Assembly: GCF_002847825.1 (NCBI RefSeq) | Contig: NZ_PKIZ01000009.1 | Location: 1 to 64,000 of the forward strand | Direction: 5' to 3' | DNA length: 64,000 nt | From: Kytococcus schroeteri | Lineage (GTDB): Bacteria > Actinomycetota > Actinomycetes > Actinomycetales > Dermatophilaceae | Shown here: piece by piece, positions 31,416 to 39,752 of the stretch | How the letters are laid out: every line of letters starts with the position of its first letter | Position numbering within the stretch: position 1 is the stretch's first letter | Program-made: the position numbers and the translations under genes | Notes under the pieces: model-generated | Seen by the model: only the letters and a program-made list of their open reading frames with translations | Told to the model about the DNA's origin: nothing | Databases searched by the model: none

Positions 31416-32351
31416 TCAGGCGCCGTTCGTGGCGAACGCCTTGAGCGCCGTCAGGTCGCCGTTGAACAGGTCGGTGTCGTACCCGAGCTCCTCCCACGCG
31501 GCGTTCTGCCAGATGGTGTGCTCGACGCCCTTCCACGCGTCCGGCAGCGGTCCCGGGGAGTCGGTCCAGCGGGCGATCCACAGCGGCGTGGAGCGCCACG
31601 AGGGGCTGCTGCCCATGCACTGATCCCACCAGCTGCGGGCGGTGTAGATGATCGGCCGCGTGCCGGTGCGCTCCTGGTAGCGGCCCACGAAGTCGGCCAC
31701 GAACTGCTGCAGTTCCGCGGGGGTCCTGTCGTAGCAGTCGTTGCCCTCGTAGGGGTTCCACTCGATGTCGAGGGCTCCCGGCAGGGTGCGGTCGTCCGGC
31801 GTCCACCCGCCACCGTGCTCGATGAAGTAGTCGGCCTGGGTGGCGCCGTCCGTCACCTTGGGGTTGGCGAAGTGGTACGAGCCGCGCACCACGCCCTCCT
31901 GTGTGGCGCCGGTCCACTGCTCGGCGAACTTGGTGTTGAGCAGGTAGTCGCCCTCGCTGGCCTTGATGTACGCGAACTCGATGCCGTTGCCGTGCCAGGT
32001 CTTCCAGTCGTTGCCCACCGTGTGGCCGCTGACGTCCATGCCGGGGACCGCAGCCTCGGCGCGGAAGGGGTCGGCCGGGGCGGTCTGCGGGGCTGCCGGG
32101 CCGGCGGCGTCGTGGCCGTCCCGGAGGCGCCACCCCATCGGCGCGCCGTGCCGGGCGTCCACGCCGTGCTGGCGGGCCACCGCATCGGGGCGGGGTGCCT
32201 CCCGGCGGTCCTCGGCCACCGATTCCGCAGTGGCGGCGGGCGCGGTCAGGCCGGTGACGGCCACGGTAAGGAAAGCGTAAAGACTTGTGCGACGAGCGTT
32301 TTGGAGTACTGTGATCCTCGGGTTGGGGTCGGCGCGGTCAGTGAACCACAT
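31416..32351 (-). CDS. Secreted GH25 muramidase (lysozyme M1 type)
   Basis: The 311-residue protein has a signal peptide (hydrophobic core YAFLTVAVTGLTAPAATA), a Pro/Ala-rich linker and a GH25 domain from about residue 105. Catalytic acidic residues are in PGMDVSGHTV (start of strand 1) and ALDIEWNPY (DxE), with IIYTARSWW late in the barrel. It cleaves the MurNAc-GlcNAc bond of peptidoglycan, either for wall turnover or to lyse competitors. ATG 32351 or the GTG just before it is the start; ribosome binding is weak. It follows the SAM-methyltransferase-like gene by 18 bp and converges on the ABM gene. Confidence 0.9.
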   Translation of the reverse strand: MWFTDRADPNPRITVLQNARRTSLYAFLTVAVTGLTAPAATAESVAEDRREAPRPDAVARQHGVDARHGAPMGWRLRDGHDAAGPAAPQTAPADPFRAEAAVPGMDVSGHTVGNDWKTWHGNGIEFAYIKASEGDYLLNTKFAEQWTGATQEGVVRGSYHFANPKVTDGATQADYFIEHGGGWTPDDRTLPGALDIEWNPYEGNDCYDRTPAELQQFVADFVGRYQERTGTRPIIYTARSWWDQCMGSSPSWRSTPLWIARWTDSPGPLPDAWKGVEHTIWQNAAWEELGYDTDLFNGDLTALKAFATNGA

Positions 32352-32369
32352 CACCCCGGACGACGCTCC

Positions 32370-33221
32370 TCAGTCGCGGAGCGCCTCCGTCAGCTCGCGC
32401 GAACCCGCCGGGTCCAGCACCACGCCCGGGTGGGGCCCGGCGGCCACCAGCGCCTCGCGCACCCCGTCCCCGAGCGGGCCCACCACCAGTACCGCGTTGC
32501 CTGCCGTGCGACGCTCCAGCATCCCGGAGTCGGCCAGGGTCCACACGCCGTCGTGCCCCTCGGTGGTGGCGGCCTCGTCGAGCACCTCCAGCTGGTCGGC
32601 CAGGAAGTCCAGCCCGTCCTCGGTGCCGATGTTGGTCATGAGCAACCCCTGGGTATCGAGCAGGTCCAGCAGCTCGAGGTGGAAGTCCGGCCCGGCCAGG
32701 TGGGCGCACGCCTCAGTGTCGGTGGGCAGGTCCACCACCACCACGGCGAACTGCTCCCCGGCGGCCACCAGTTGGCCCACGGCATCGCGGGCGTCGCCCA
32801 CCACCACCTCCAGGTCGGTGCCGGCGGGCAGCGGCAGGGTCTCGGTGACGAATGAGACCAGCTCGCGGTCGATGTCCACCACCACCTGCGCCGACCCGGG
32901 TCGTGTGGCCTGCACGTACCGCGGCAGGGTGAGCGCCCCGGCGCCCAGGTGCAGCACCCGCAGCGGCGCACCGGGGTGTGCCACGGCATCGAGCACGTTG
33001 GCCATGCGCCGCAGGTACTCGTAGCGCACCTCGAGCGGGTCGGCAGGGTCCACGTGGCTCTGCACGTGCTCCCCCACGAACAGCTCCCAGCCGCTCCCGT
33101 GCTCGGCGGGGGCCAGGCGTGCGCGGACCCCGCTGGTGGAGAGCTGCACCGACCGCTCGGCCGGGTGGGGCACGGGGGTGCCGTCGGGGGTCGATGGGGT
33201 GGGAGCCGGGTGCTGCGTCAC
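32370..33221 (-). CDS. Spermidine synthase-like SAM-dependent protein
   Basis: The 283-residue protein has a Rossmann methyltransferase core: glycine motif I in RVLHLGAGALTLPRYV (about 105-120), VVVDIDRELVSFV (motif II acid) and VVVGDARDAV. The overall layout is that of actinobacterial 'spermidine synthase-like' or 'fused-MFS/spermidine synthase' methyltransferases, which lack clear polyamine-site residues, so the reaction is unknown. GTG 33221 places the core at the usual distance. It is 18 bp from the GH25 gene on the same strand and divergent from the propeller gene. Confidence 0.8.
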   Translation of the reverse strand: MTQHPAPTPSTPDGTPVPHPAERSVQLSTSGVRARLAPAEHGSGWELFVGEHVQSHVDPADPLEVRYEYLRRMANVLDAVAHPGAPLRVLHLGAGALTLPRYVQATRPGSAQVVVDIDRELVSFVTETLPLPAGTDLEVVVGDARDAVGQLVAAGEQFAVVVVDLPTDTEACAHLAGPDFHLELLDLLDTQGLLMTNIGTEDGLDFLADQLEVLDEAATTEGHDGVWTLADSGMLERRTAGNAVLVVGPLGDGVREALVAAGPHPGVVLDPAGSRELTEALRD

Positions 33222-33340
33222 GCCCCCAGTGTGCGTGATGGTCAGGAATCCGTATGGATCCCGGGACAGGTTGTGCCGGGTACTCGGGTGCTGGCTACCT
33301 TGGGCCCGTCCCACCCTGCGCCTCACCCCTCGGAGGAACC

Positions 33341-34648
33341 GTGTCCGCGCGCACCCGCAGCCCCCGCACCCTGACCCGCCTGGCCGTCGCCGGCCTCGCC
33401 GCCACCACTGTGGTGGCGCCCACCACCCTCGCCACCGCCGCCGGCCCCGATGCCGGTGGGTCCACCGCGTCGACCAGCGCGGCCGCCGCCGGTGGGCTCG
33501 AGGACGTGCTCTTCGTGGGCAACAACTGGGACGGCACCATCGATGTGGTGGAGGACGAGGGGCAGATGCGCCGCCTCGGCCGCATCAACGCCGTGCCGGA
33601 CTACCACCAGCGCCTCACCGAGATCGCGTTCAACCCCATCCACTGGCCGGTGTTCCTCTACATCCGCCACACCGCGGGCGAGGGCCACGACCAGCTCGTG
33701 GACGACGTGTACTCCGCCAAGGACGGCCGCCACGTGGTGGTCTCCCGCCCGAGCTTCCGCGACGTCGTCTCCATCGACACCGTCACCGGCAAGATCGCCT
33801 GGCGCTACAAGCTGACCGGCTTCCGTGCCGACCACATGGCCCTCTCGCCCGACGGCTCGCGCGTCGCCGTCTCGGACTCCAGTGCCAACCTGGTGCACGT
33901 GCTGGACATGGCCACCGGGAAGGTGCAGGGCAAGGTCAGGACCGGTGACCGCCCGCACGAGAACGTGTTCAGCCCCGACGGCAAGCAGCTGTGGACCATG
34001 GCCATCGGCAACGTGGAGAACAAGAGCGACGCCCCGGACCAGCAGCGCAACGACCTGCTCAAGGGCAAGCGCTACATCACCGTCACGGACACCGAGACCT
34101 TCCAGCCGGTGCGCACCATCGACATGCGCGACCGCCTGGACGCCGCCGGCCACGCGGAGCTCTCCGACGCCGTGCGACCCATCGCGTTCACGCCGGAGTT
34201 CGACAAGGCGTACTTCCAGGTGAGCTACTTCAACGGCTTCCTGGAGTACGACGTGCAGGCCGACCGCATCACCCGCCGCGTGGAGCTGCCGAAGAACCCC
34301 ACCACCCCCGCCGACCGCAGCGCGTGGGTGAACGACTCGCGCCACCACGGCATCACCATGAAGCCCGACGGCACCCAGCTGTGCGTGGCCGGCACCATGG
34401 ACGACTACGCCACCGTGGTGGACCGCCAGACGCTGGAGCACGGCCCGCTGGTGCCCACCAGCAAGCCGTACTGGGCCACGGTGAGCAACGACGGTGCGCG
34501 CTGCATCGTCTCGGAGTCCGGGGCCGATTCGGTGACCGCCATCGACTTCGCCACCGGCCAGAAGGTGGGCAGTGTGGCCGTGGGCGACCACCCGCAGCGC
34601 GTGCGCCAGGGCGTGGTGCCCGAGGGCTGGGCCGGCCCCCAGGCCTGA
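33341..34648 (+). CDS. Secreted YncE/YVTN-type beta-propeller protein
   Basis: The 435-residue protein begins with a signal peptide (LTRLAVAGLAATTVVAPTTLATA) and then has about seven propeller blades, e.g. MALSPDGSRVAVSDSSANLVHVLD and GTQLCVAGTMDDYATVVDR, the YVTN/YncE repeat pattern with a terminal IDFATGQKVGSVAVGDHPQRV. Such proteins bind peptides, DNA or methanol-dehydrogenase-like partners, but no specific one is evident. GTG 33341 follows GGAGGAACC. A likely -10 (TACCTT) lies near 33296. It ends in a strong hairpin shared with the convergent gene. Confidence 0.82.
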   Translation: MSARTRSPRTLTRLAVAGLAATTVVAPTTLATAAGPDAGGSTASTSAAAAGGLEDVLFVGNNWDGTIDVVEDEGQMRRLGRINAVPDYHQRLTEIAFNPIHWPVFLYIRHTAGEGHDQLVDDVYSAKDGRHVVVSRPSFRDVVSIDTVTGKIAWRYKLTGFRADHMALSPDGSRVAVSDSSANLVHVLDMATGKVQGKVRTGDRPHENVFSPDGKQLWTMAIGNVENKSDAPDQQRNDLLKGKRYITVTDTETFQPVRTIDMRDRLDAAGHAELSDAVRPIAFTPEFDKAYFQVSYFNGFLEYDVQADRITRRVELPKNPTTPADRSAWVNDSRHHGITMKPDGTQLCVAGTMDDYATVVDRQTLEHGPLVPTSKPYWATVSNDGARCIVSESGADSVTAIDFATGQKVGSVAVGDHPQRVRQGVVPEGWAGPQA

Positions 34649-34659
34649 GCCGCGCACGT

Positions 34660-34692
34660 GGGGTCCGTCCACAGAACCGGTGGGCGGACCCC
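34660..34692. terminator. Bidirectional hairpin
   Basis: GGGGTCCG (34660-34667) plus CCAC pair with GTGG plus CGGACCCC (34685-34692), with one T-G mismatch, between convergent genes. Confidence 0.65.
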
Positions 34693-34709
34693 GCTGCCGT
34701 GAGCCCCGG

Positions 34710-35327
34710 TCAGCGTCCGAAGCCGGCCAGCACGGCCTTGGCGTCGTCGGCCTCGCCGGCGGGGGCGGTCCCCAGGGCGTCGACGGTACGGCGGGCGATC
34801 CGCATCGCGCTGGCGGCCGGGGGCGGTGCACCGGCCGGCAGGTCGAGGTCGAGCTGGTGCACGACGAGCTCCACGGCCCACGTGGCCAGGAAGTCCCCGG
34901 TGGTGAGCACCAGACCCTGGAAGGACATCCGCCCGTCGGGCAGAGCAGGCGCGTGGTGCTCCCACCCGGCGCACACCTCGTCGAGGTGCTGCAGCGCTTG
35001 GCGCGGGCGGGTGTACGCCGATGCCGTGCGGCGCGTCACGAAGATCCCGGGCACGGGGTCGTCGGCCTCCTGCGCGGCGAAGGCGGTCCAGTACGAGGCG
35101 GCGTCGGTGTCCGCCGGGGTGTCGGTGTCGGCGCGAGACCCGGCGAGCATCTCCTGCAGCCCCGTGCGCACGTGCACGATGCAGTCGAGGCGCGACCAGC
35201 CCTGGGCCCGGCTCGGGGCCAGCAGGGCGAGGTCGTCGAGCGACTCGCACCCGGCCCGGAAGGTGCGGAGGGCCTCGAGGAAGGCGCGGCGCCCCTCCTC
35301 GAGCGGGATGCTGAGCGGTCGGGGCAT
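34710..35327 (-). CDS. Mycothiol maleylpyruvate isomerase N-terminal/DinB-fold protein
   Basis: The 205-residue protein has the DinB four-helix pattern with metal-site histidines in CIVHVRTG (about 50-57) and VELVVHQLDLDL (about 155), and the WSRLDCIVH block characteristic of MDMPI-N proteins. These use mycothiol in isomerase or transferase reactions; the true substrate is unknown. A second member of this family lies at 49193. It is 30 bp upstream of an MFS gene stop on the same strand, that is, downstream of the MFS gene in transcription order. Confidence 0.8.
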   Translation of the reverse strand: MPRPLSIPLEEGRRAFLEALRTFRAGCESLDDLALLAPSRAQGWSRLDCIVHVRTGLQEMLAGSRADTDTPADTDAASYWTAFAAQEADDPVPGIFVTRRTASAYTRPRQALQHLDEVCAGWEHHAPALPDGRMSFQGLVLTTGDFLATWAVELVVHQLDLDLPAGAPPPAASAMRIARRTVDALGTAPAGEADDAKAVLAGFGR

Positions 35328-35357
35328 GCCTGCAGCCTGCCACGCAGCCTCGCTGCC

Positions 35358-36695
35358 TCAGGCCGCGCTCTCCCGGGCGCCGCGCGCCACAAGCGCCGCC
35401 AGCGCGCCGATGCCGGCTAGGCCCACGTAGGTCCAGGCCAACCCGTGGTCCAGATGTGCCTGCGCCGCCCCGCCGAGGGCGAGCGTGGCGGCCACGGCGC
35501 AGGCCTCGCCCAGCTGGAGGCTCGACCCGACCCGGCCGTGCTCCCGCCGCGGGCTCAGCGCCAGGGCCTGCGAGGAGATCTGCGGGTAGGCCACGCCCAT
35601 GCCGAGCCCCGCCAGCGCCACCCCCACCGAGACGGGCCACCACGGCCACCCGGTGGCGATCACCACGCCCGTGGCCACGGGGCCGCAGAGCACCAGCAGG
35701 GCGGCCGGCACCATCGAGGCGGTGGCGGACCGGCTGTGGCGGCTCTGCCACCAGGCGCCCACCGCCCACCCCACGGCCGAGCCGGCCAGGGCCAGACCGG
35801 AGACCACGATGGGGACGCCCCGGTCGCGCTGGAGGAACAGGGGCACGTACGTCTCCGTGGTGTAGGCCGACGCCGCCAGCAGGCTCCGCAACGCCACGAG
35901 TCGGGGCACACCGTGGCGGCCCCGCAGCGTCCCGGCGGGGAGCAGGCGCGTCAGGACGGCCAGCACCGCGACGAACGAGAGCCCCAGCGCCAGCAGGCCC
36001 CACCCGGCCCGGCTGCCGCCCGCGACGCTCATGGCCAGCACGGCGGCCGATGCGGCGACGGCCCAGCCCCACGGGATCCGGACGTCCTGGTCCCCGGCGG
36101 GCCGGGTGTCCCGCCCGTGCAGCCCCACCAGCAGGCCCACCGCCGAGAGCACGGCGACCACCGCCACGCTGCCGTAGACCCAGCGCCACCCGAGGTGCTC
36201 GGTGAGCAGCCCGGACACCACCGGACCCGCCAGCGAGGGGACCACCCAGGCCGCGTTGACCACCCCGAACAGCGCCGGGTGGTGCTCCTGCGGGACGGTG
36301 GCCGAGGCGATGGCGTAGACCGTCACCGCGGCCATGCCCACGCCCACGCCCTGCACGAGTCGCCCCAGCACGAAGACGCCGATGTGGCCGGCGAGCGCGC
36401 ACATCAGCACCCCGGTGACGAACAGGGCGATCGCCGTGAGCAGGGGTGGCCGGGCGCCGACGCGGTCGCACCAGGGGCCCGCCAGCACCATGCCGGTCAC
36501 GGAGGTGATGAGCGTGGCCGCGAAGGCGGCTGAGTACCACGCCGGGGCGGCCAGCGCGTCGACCACCGAGGGCAGGGAGGTGGTGACCGCGTAGGTCTCG
36601 AAGGCGATGGTCGCCTCGAGGCCGGCCAGGCCCGCCACCAGCAGGATCCCGACGGTCGCGATCAGCCCGGGGTGTCGTGCGTCCGTGGTGGGCAT
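35358..36695 (-). CDS. MFS transporter
   Basis: The 445-residue protein has about 12-14 hydrophobic helices and MFS motif A-like WCDRVGARPPLLTA between helices 2 and 3, plus LGRLVQGVGVGMAAVTVYA, features of the drug-H+ antiporter group. ATG 36695 is the start because GGAGGGAGG precedes it. A 10-bp dyad (36756-36779) sits in its divergent promoter region with the C39-like gene. It lies just upstream of the MDMPI-like gene, which may be co-transcribed. Substrate unknown. Confidence 0.88.
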   Translation of the reverse strand: MPTTDARHPGLIATVGILLVAGLAGLEATIAFETYAVTTSLPSVVDALAAPAWYSAAFAATLITSVTGMVLAGPWCDRVGARPPLLTAIALFVTGVLMCALAGHIGVFVLGRLVQGVGVGMAAVTVYAIASATVPQEHHPALFGVVNAAWVVPSLAGPVVSGLLTEHLGWRWVYGSVAVVAVLSAVGLLVGLHGRDTRPAGDQDVRIPWGWAVAASAAVLAMSVAGGSRAGWGLLALGLSFVAVLAVLTRLLPAGTLRGRHGVPRLVALRSLLAASAYTTETYVPLFLQRDRGVPIVVSGLALAGSAVGWAVGAWWQSRHSRSATASMVPAALLVLCGPVATGVVIATGWPWWPVSVGVALAGLGMGVAYPQISSQALALSPRREHGRVGSSLQLGEACAVAATLALGGAAQAHLDHGLAWTYVGLAGIGALAALVARGARESAA

Positions 36696-36755
36696 GGGGA
36701 CCTCCCTCCAGGTGGCTCGGCGGCGGCGGTTCGGCCGCCGACGGTAGCGGTCCAC

Positions 36756-36779
36756 CGGCAGGGTCCTAAGACCCTGCCG
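36756..36779. promoter_or_regulatory. Dyad in a divergent promoter region
   Basis: CGGCAGGGTC and GACCCTGCCG (10-bp arms) flank CTAA between the divergent MFS and C39-like genes. It may be an operator or a short hairpin. Confidence 0.4.
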
Positions 36780-36890
36780 TCCAGATCTCGGTCCGCGACC
36801 GATGGTGCGCCCGCGCCGGGTGCGGCACCGTCGAGGCCGTGGCAGGCAACCGCCCGCCGATCCGCACCCCGCGATCGAGAGGACAGGACC

Positions 36891-37601
36891 ATGAACACCC
36901 ACACCCGCTTCACCACCTCGCTGGCCGGGCTGGCCGCCTGCAGCGCCCTCGTGCTGGGCGCCGGCGCCCCCACCCAGGCCGCCCCGGCACAGGCCCCCGC
37001 CGAGCAGGTCGCAGCCGCGGCCCCGAGCCAGCCGGCCGCCACCGCCTCGCCCTTCTCCGTCGACGCCGCTGCCGGCAAGCTGGTGCCCATCCGCCAGGCC
37101 AACAGCCAGGTGAGCACCTGGTACGACTGCGGTCCGGTGTCGCTGCTCATGTCGCTGTTCGACCGGGGCGTCACCCCGGAGAAGTGGAGCGGCGACCCGG
37201 CCGACCCCACCGAGGCCGTGCGCGACATGCGCGCCACGATGGGGGCCGCACCCACGGGCAACACCAACGTCGAGCAGGTGCGCAACGGCTTCGCCGCCTA
37301 CGGCTTCGACACCCACTGGGTGGCCACCGCCGACGAGGCCGAGGCCGCCGCCCGGGAGGGCAAGACGGTGATGGTGCTCGGTGACGCCCAGGTGGCCGGC
37401 AAGTACTGGCAGGAGGACCTGGCCACCTCCGAGTCGGTCTCGCACTGGGTGGTGCTGGCCGGGTACGACAAGGACTCCGGCAAGTACACCGTGCTCGACC
37501 CGCTGTCCGGGCCCGACGCCAACGAGCCGCACTCGGTGGGTGCCGACTGGACCAACCAGTTCCACGACGTGTACGGCTACGGCGCCGTGGTGGTCGACTG
37601 A
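36891..37601 (+). CDS. Secreted C39-like cysteine peptidase
   Basis: The 236-residue protein has a signal peptide (LAGLAACSALVLGAGAPTQA) and a papain-like C39 domain with the nucleophile in YDCGPVSLLMSL (Cys about 83), the His in SHWVVLAGYDKD (about 184) and Asp in VLDPLSG. Stand-alone C39-like proteins are usually secreted peptidases or inactive binders; no transporter is fused here, so it is not a bacteriocin exporter domain. ATG 36891 follows GAGAGGACAGG. It is divergent from the MFS gene, and the LuxR gene follows. Confidence 0.85.
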   Translation: MNTHTRFTTSLAGLAACSALVLGAGAPTQAAPAQAPAEQVAAAAPSQPAATASPFSVDAAAGKLVPIRQANSQVSTWYDCGPVSLLMSLFDRGVTPEKWSGDPADPTEAVRDMRATMGAAPTGNTNVEQVRNGFAAYGFDTHWVATADEAEAAAREGKTVMVLGDAQVAGKYWQEDLATSESVSHWVVLAGYDKDSGKYTVLDPLSGPDANEPHSVGADWTNQFHDVYGYGAVVVD

Positions 37602-37699
37602 CCCCTCACCCCGCCGCGCCGGTTGATCGCGCGTCCCTCCCCGCCGGGCCGCTCCCCTCCACGGACGAGGGGGCGGCCCGGCGCGTGGTCGAGGCTCAG

Positions 37700-37705
37700 T
37701 ACGGT
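37700..37705 (+). promoter_or_regulatory. -10 element, probably leaderless transcript
   Basis: TACGGT ends exactly 6 bp before GTG 37712; the same hexamer and spacing precede poxB. Confidence 0.45.
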
Positions 37706-37711
37706 GCCCCC

Positions 37712-38680
37712 GTGGACGGCGAGACGCGCAGCGAGCACGGCACCCAGGCCCTGGACGAGACGACGAGCCGTGCTCTGCGTCGCACTGCCCGGCGGCTCGC
37801 CGTGCTCGGACCCGACCGGGCGCGGGACCGGTACCGGTGCGTGCACCACGCCGTGCGCACCCTCACCCCCACGGACGCCCTCGTCATCGCCTTCTTCCAC
37901 GAGGACCACGTGGTGGTGCCCTTCGTCATCGAGGGCGACCGCCTGGAGGGGCCGGACGTGATGGACTCCCCGCCCGGGTCGGTCACCGAGTGGGTGCGTG
38001 ACCACCAGCGCTCGTACGTGTTCGGCCAGGACGCGGGGGCCCTGCTGGGGGAGGCCCTCCCGTTCGGCGATGCCGGGGAGCCCACCCGTGACGCCGTGTG
38101 CGCCCCCATCCTCTCCCCGGCGCGCGAGGTCCGTGGCGTGCTGGCCGCCCACGCCCTGCGGCCGCGCGTGTTCACCGACCAGCACGTGCGCGTGGTGGAG
38201 GCGCTGGCGGTGATGCTGGGCCGCGAGGGCCACGACCTGACCGACCCCCGGGACACCGAGTTGCACCGTGCCTTCCCCGAGCTGGCGCCCGACCCGGGCG
38301 ACCTCGTGGACCAGCTGCACGACCTCACCGCCCTCGTGGGGCGGATGCGCACCGGGCTGGAGGGGCTCGACGACCTCGGCGGTGCCGGGGTGGCCGAGCG
38401 GGTGCGGGAGGTGGTGGGCCTCTGCGAGCTCCTGGAGGCCCGCATGGCCACACTGGCCACCGAGACGCCGCCGGCCCCGCCCGGCCCGCTGTCGCCCCTG
38501 ACCCCACGCGAGGCCGAGGTGGCCGAGCTGATCGTCTCCGAGCAGCTCACGAACGCGCAGATCGCCGAGCGCCTCGTCATCAGCGAGAAGACGGTGAAGA
38601 CGCACGTGGGGTCGGTGCTGCGCAAGTGCGGGCAGAGCCAGCGCTCGGGCATCGCGCTGGTGCTGGGCGCGCCCTCCTGA
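37712..38680 (+). CDS. GAF-type sensor / LuxR helix-turn-helix regulator
   Basis: The 322-residue protein has a GAF-like N-terminal sensory domain (about 25-180, with DAVCAPILSPAREVRGVLAAHAL) and a C-terminal LuxR domain (LTPREAEVAELIVSEQLTNAQIAERL, VISEKTVKTHVGSVLRK, quoted separately). It is a one-component relative of NarL regulators, with no phospho-acceptor receiver. GTG 37712 is chosen for the TACGGT spacing; GTG 37685 is in frame and would add nine residues. The ligand and targets are unknown; exoenzyme genes nearby are candidates. Confidence 0.8.
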   Translation: MDGETRSEHGTQALDETTSRALRRTARRLAVLGPDRARDRYRCVHHAVRTLTPTDALVIAFFHEDHVVVPFVIEGDRLEGPDVMDSPPGSVTEWVRDHQRSYVFGQDAGALLGEALPFGDAGEPTRDAVCAPILSPAREVRGVLAAHALRPRVFTDQHVRVVEALAVMLGREGHDLTDPRDTELHRAFPELAPDPGDLVDQLHDLTALVGRMRTGLEGLDDLGGAGVAERVREVVGLCELLEARMATLATETPPAPPGPLSPLTPREAEVAELIVSEQLTNAQIAERLVISEKTVKTHVGSVLRKCGQSQRSGIALVLGAPS

Positions 38681-38692
38681 CGCGCGCCCCCG

Positions 38693-39607
38693 TCAGGCGT
38701 GCACGTCGACCTCGTGCCCGGCGTGCGCCGGGGGTTCGAACTGCACGGTGGAGTGCGTGATGCCGAAGTCCTCCCGGAGGCACTCCTGCACCCGGTCGAG
38801 CAGGCCGGTCATGTGGCCGTCGTGGAAGCAGGACTCGTCGGCCACCACGTGCGCGGTGAGCACCGGGACGCCCGTGGCCACCTGGCTGGCGTGCAGGTCG
38901 TGCACCTCGCGGACGTGCGGCAGGTCCTCGATGTGGGCGCGCACCTCGTCCAGGTCCAGGCCGCCGGGCGTGGCCTCCAGGAGCACGCGCAGCACCTGCC
39001 GCAGCAGCACCAGCGTGCGCGGCACGATGAGGGCCACGATCACCAGCGAGGCCACGGCGTCGGCGCGCTCCCAACCGGTCCACCGCACCGCGAGGGCCGC
39101 GGCGAGCACGGCCACCGACCCGAGTGCGTCGTTGAACACCTCCAGGAAGGCGGCCCGGAGATTCAGGTTGGCCTCCCGGGCCCCGGCGAGCACGAGCAGG
39201 CCGATGACGTTGCCCACCAGGCCGACGGCGCCGAACACGAGCATCGCCCCGGGGGCCACGGGCTCGGGCGAGACGAGGTGCTGCACGGCCTCGACCAGCA
39301 CCACCACGCCCACCACGAGCAGCAGCAGGGCCTGCGCGCCGGCGCCGAGCACCTCCGCGCGCAGCCAGCCCCAGGTGCGCTCCGGGGTGGCGGGGCGGCG
39401 GGCCAGCTGGGCGGCCACCAAGGCCATGACCAGGCCGGCGAGGTCGGTGAGCATGTGCCCGGCATCGGCCAGCAGGGCCACCGACCCCGAGACCCAGGCG
39501 CCCACCAGCTCGGTCACGAGGACCGTGGCGGTGATGCCCAGGACCACGGCGAGCCGCCCACGGTGGGTACCAGCGCCGTGGGGCAGGTGGTCGTGGTGGT
39601 GGCTCAT
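38693..39607 (-). CDS. Cation diffusion facilitator (CzcD-like) metal exporter
   Basis: The 304-residue protein has six transmembrane helices. Metal-site Asp/His pairs are in LLADAGHMLTDL (helix 2) and EVFNDALGSVAV (helix 5; the second pair has Asn-Asp rather than His-Asp, an odd substitution). The N-terminus is His-rich (MSHHHDH) and the cytosolic C-terminal domain has HASQVATGVPVLTAHVV. It should export zinc, cobalt or cadmium by proton exchange. ATG 39607 is the start. It may balance the zinc stores implied by the AztD-like protein. Confidence 0.9.
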   Translation of the reverse strand: MSHHHDHLPHGAGTHRGRLAVVLGITATVLVTELVGAWVSGSVALLADAGHMLTDLAGLVMALVAAQLARRPATPERTWGWLRAEVLGAGAQALLLLVVGVVVLVEAVQHLVSPEPVAPGAMLVFGAVGLVGNVIGLLVLAGAREANLNLRAAFLEVFNDALGSVAVLAAALAVRWTGWERADAVASLVIVALIVPRTLVLLRQVLRVLLEATPGGLDLDEVRAHIEDLPHVREVHDLHASQVATGVPVLTAHVVADESCFHDGHMTGLLDRVQECLREDFGITHSTVQFEPPAHAGHEVDVHA

Positions 39608-39655
39608 TGCCGGCGATCATAGGGGACCGCGGCGACGCGCCGTCTTCATGCCAAG

Positions 39656-39674
39656 TCCTGACCGTTCCTTGACC
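39656..39674 (+). promoter_or_regulatory. Shared exoenzyme promoter element, copy 1
   Basis: TCCTGACCGTTCCTTGACC lies upstream of the first cutinase-like gene, with TACTGT (39706-39711) 31 bp beyond the element. The second cutinase has the same 19-mer with one change and the same 31-bp spacing. Confidence 0.6.
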
Positions 39675-39752
39675 TGATGGGGGTACTCGGCACGCGTGTT
39701 GCGCCTACTGTGGCGGCACCCCTCCTCCCCCCTCACGCACAAGGAGCACATG

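Noticed and set aside
36891..37601. Bacteriocin-exporter peptidase from the C39-like domain
   Set aside because: It has a Sec signal peptide and no ABC transporter or double-glycine precursor nearby.
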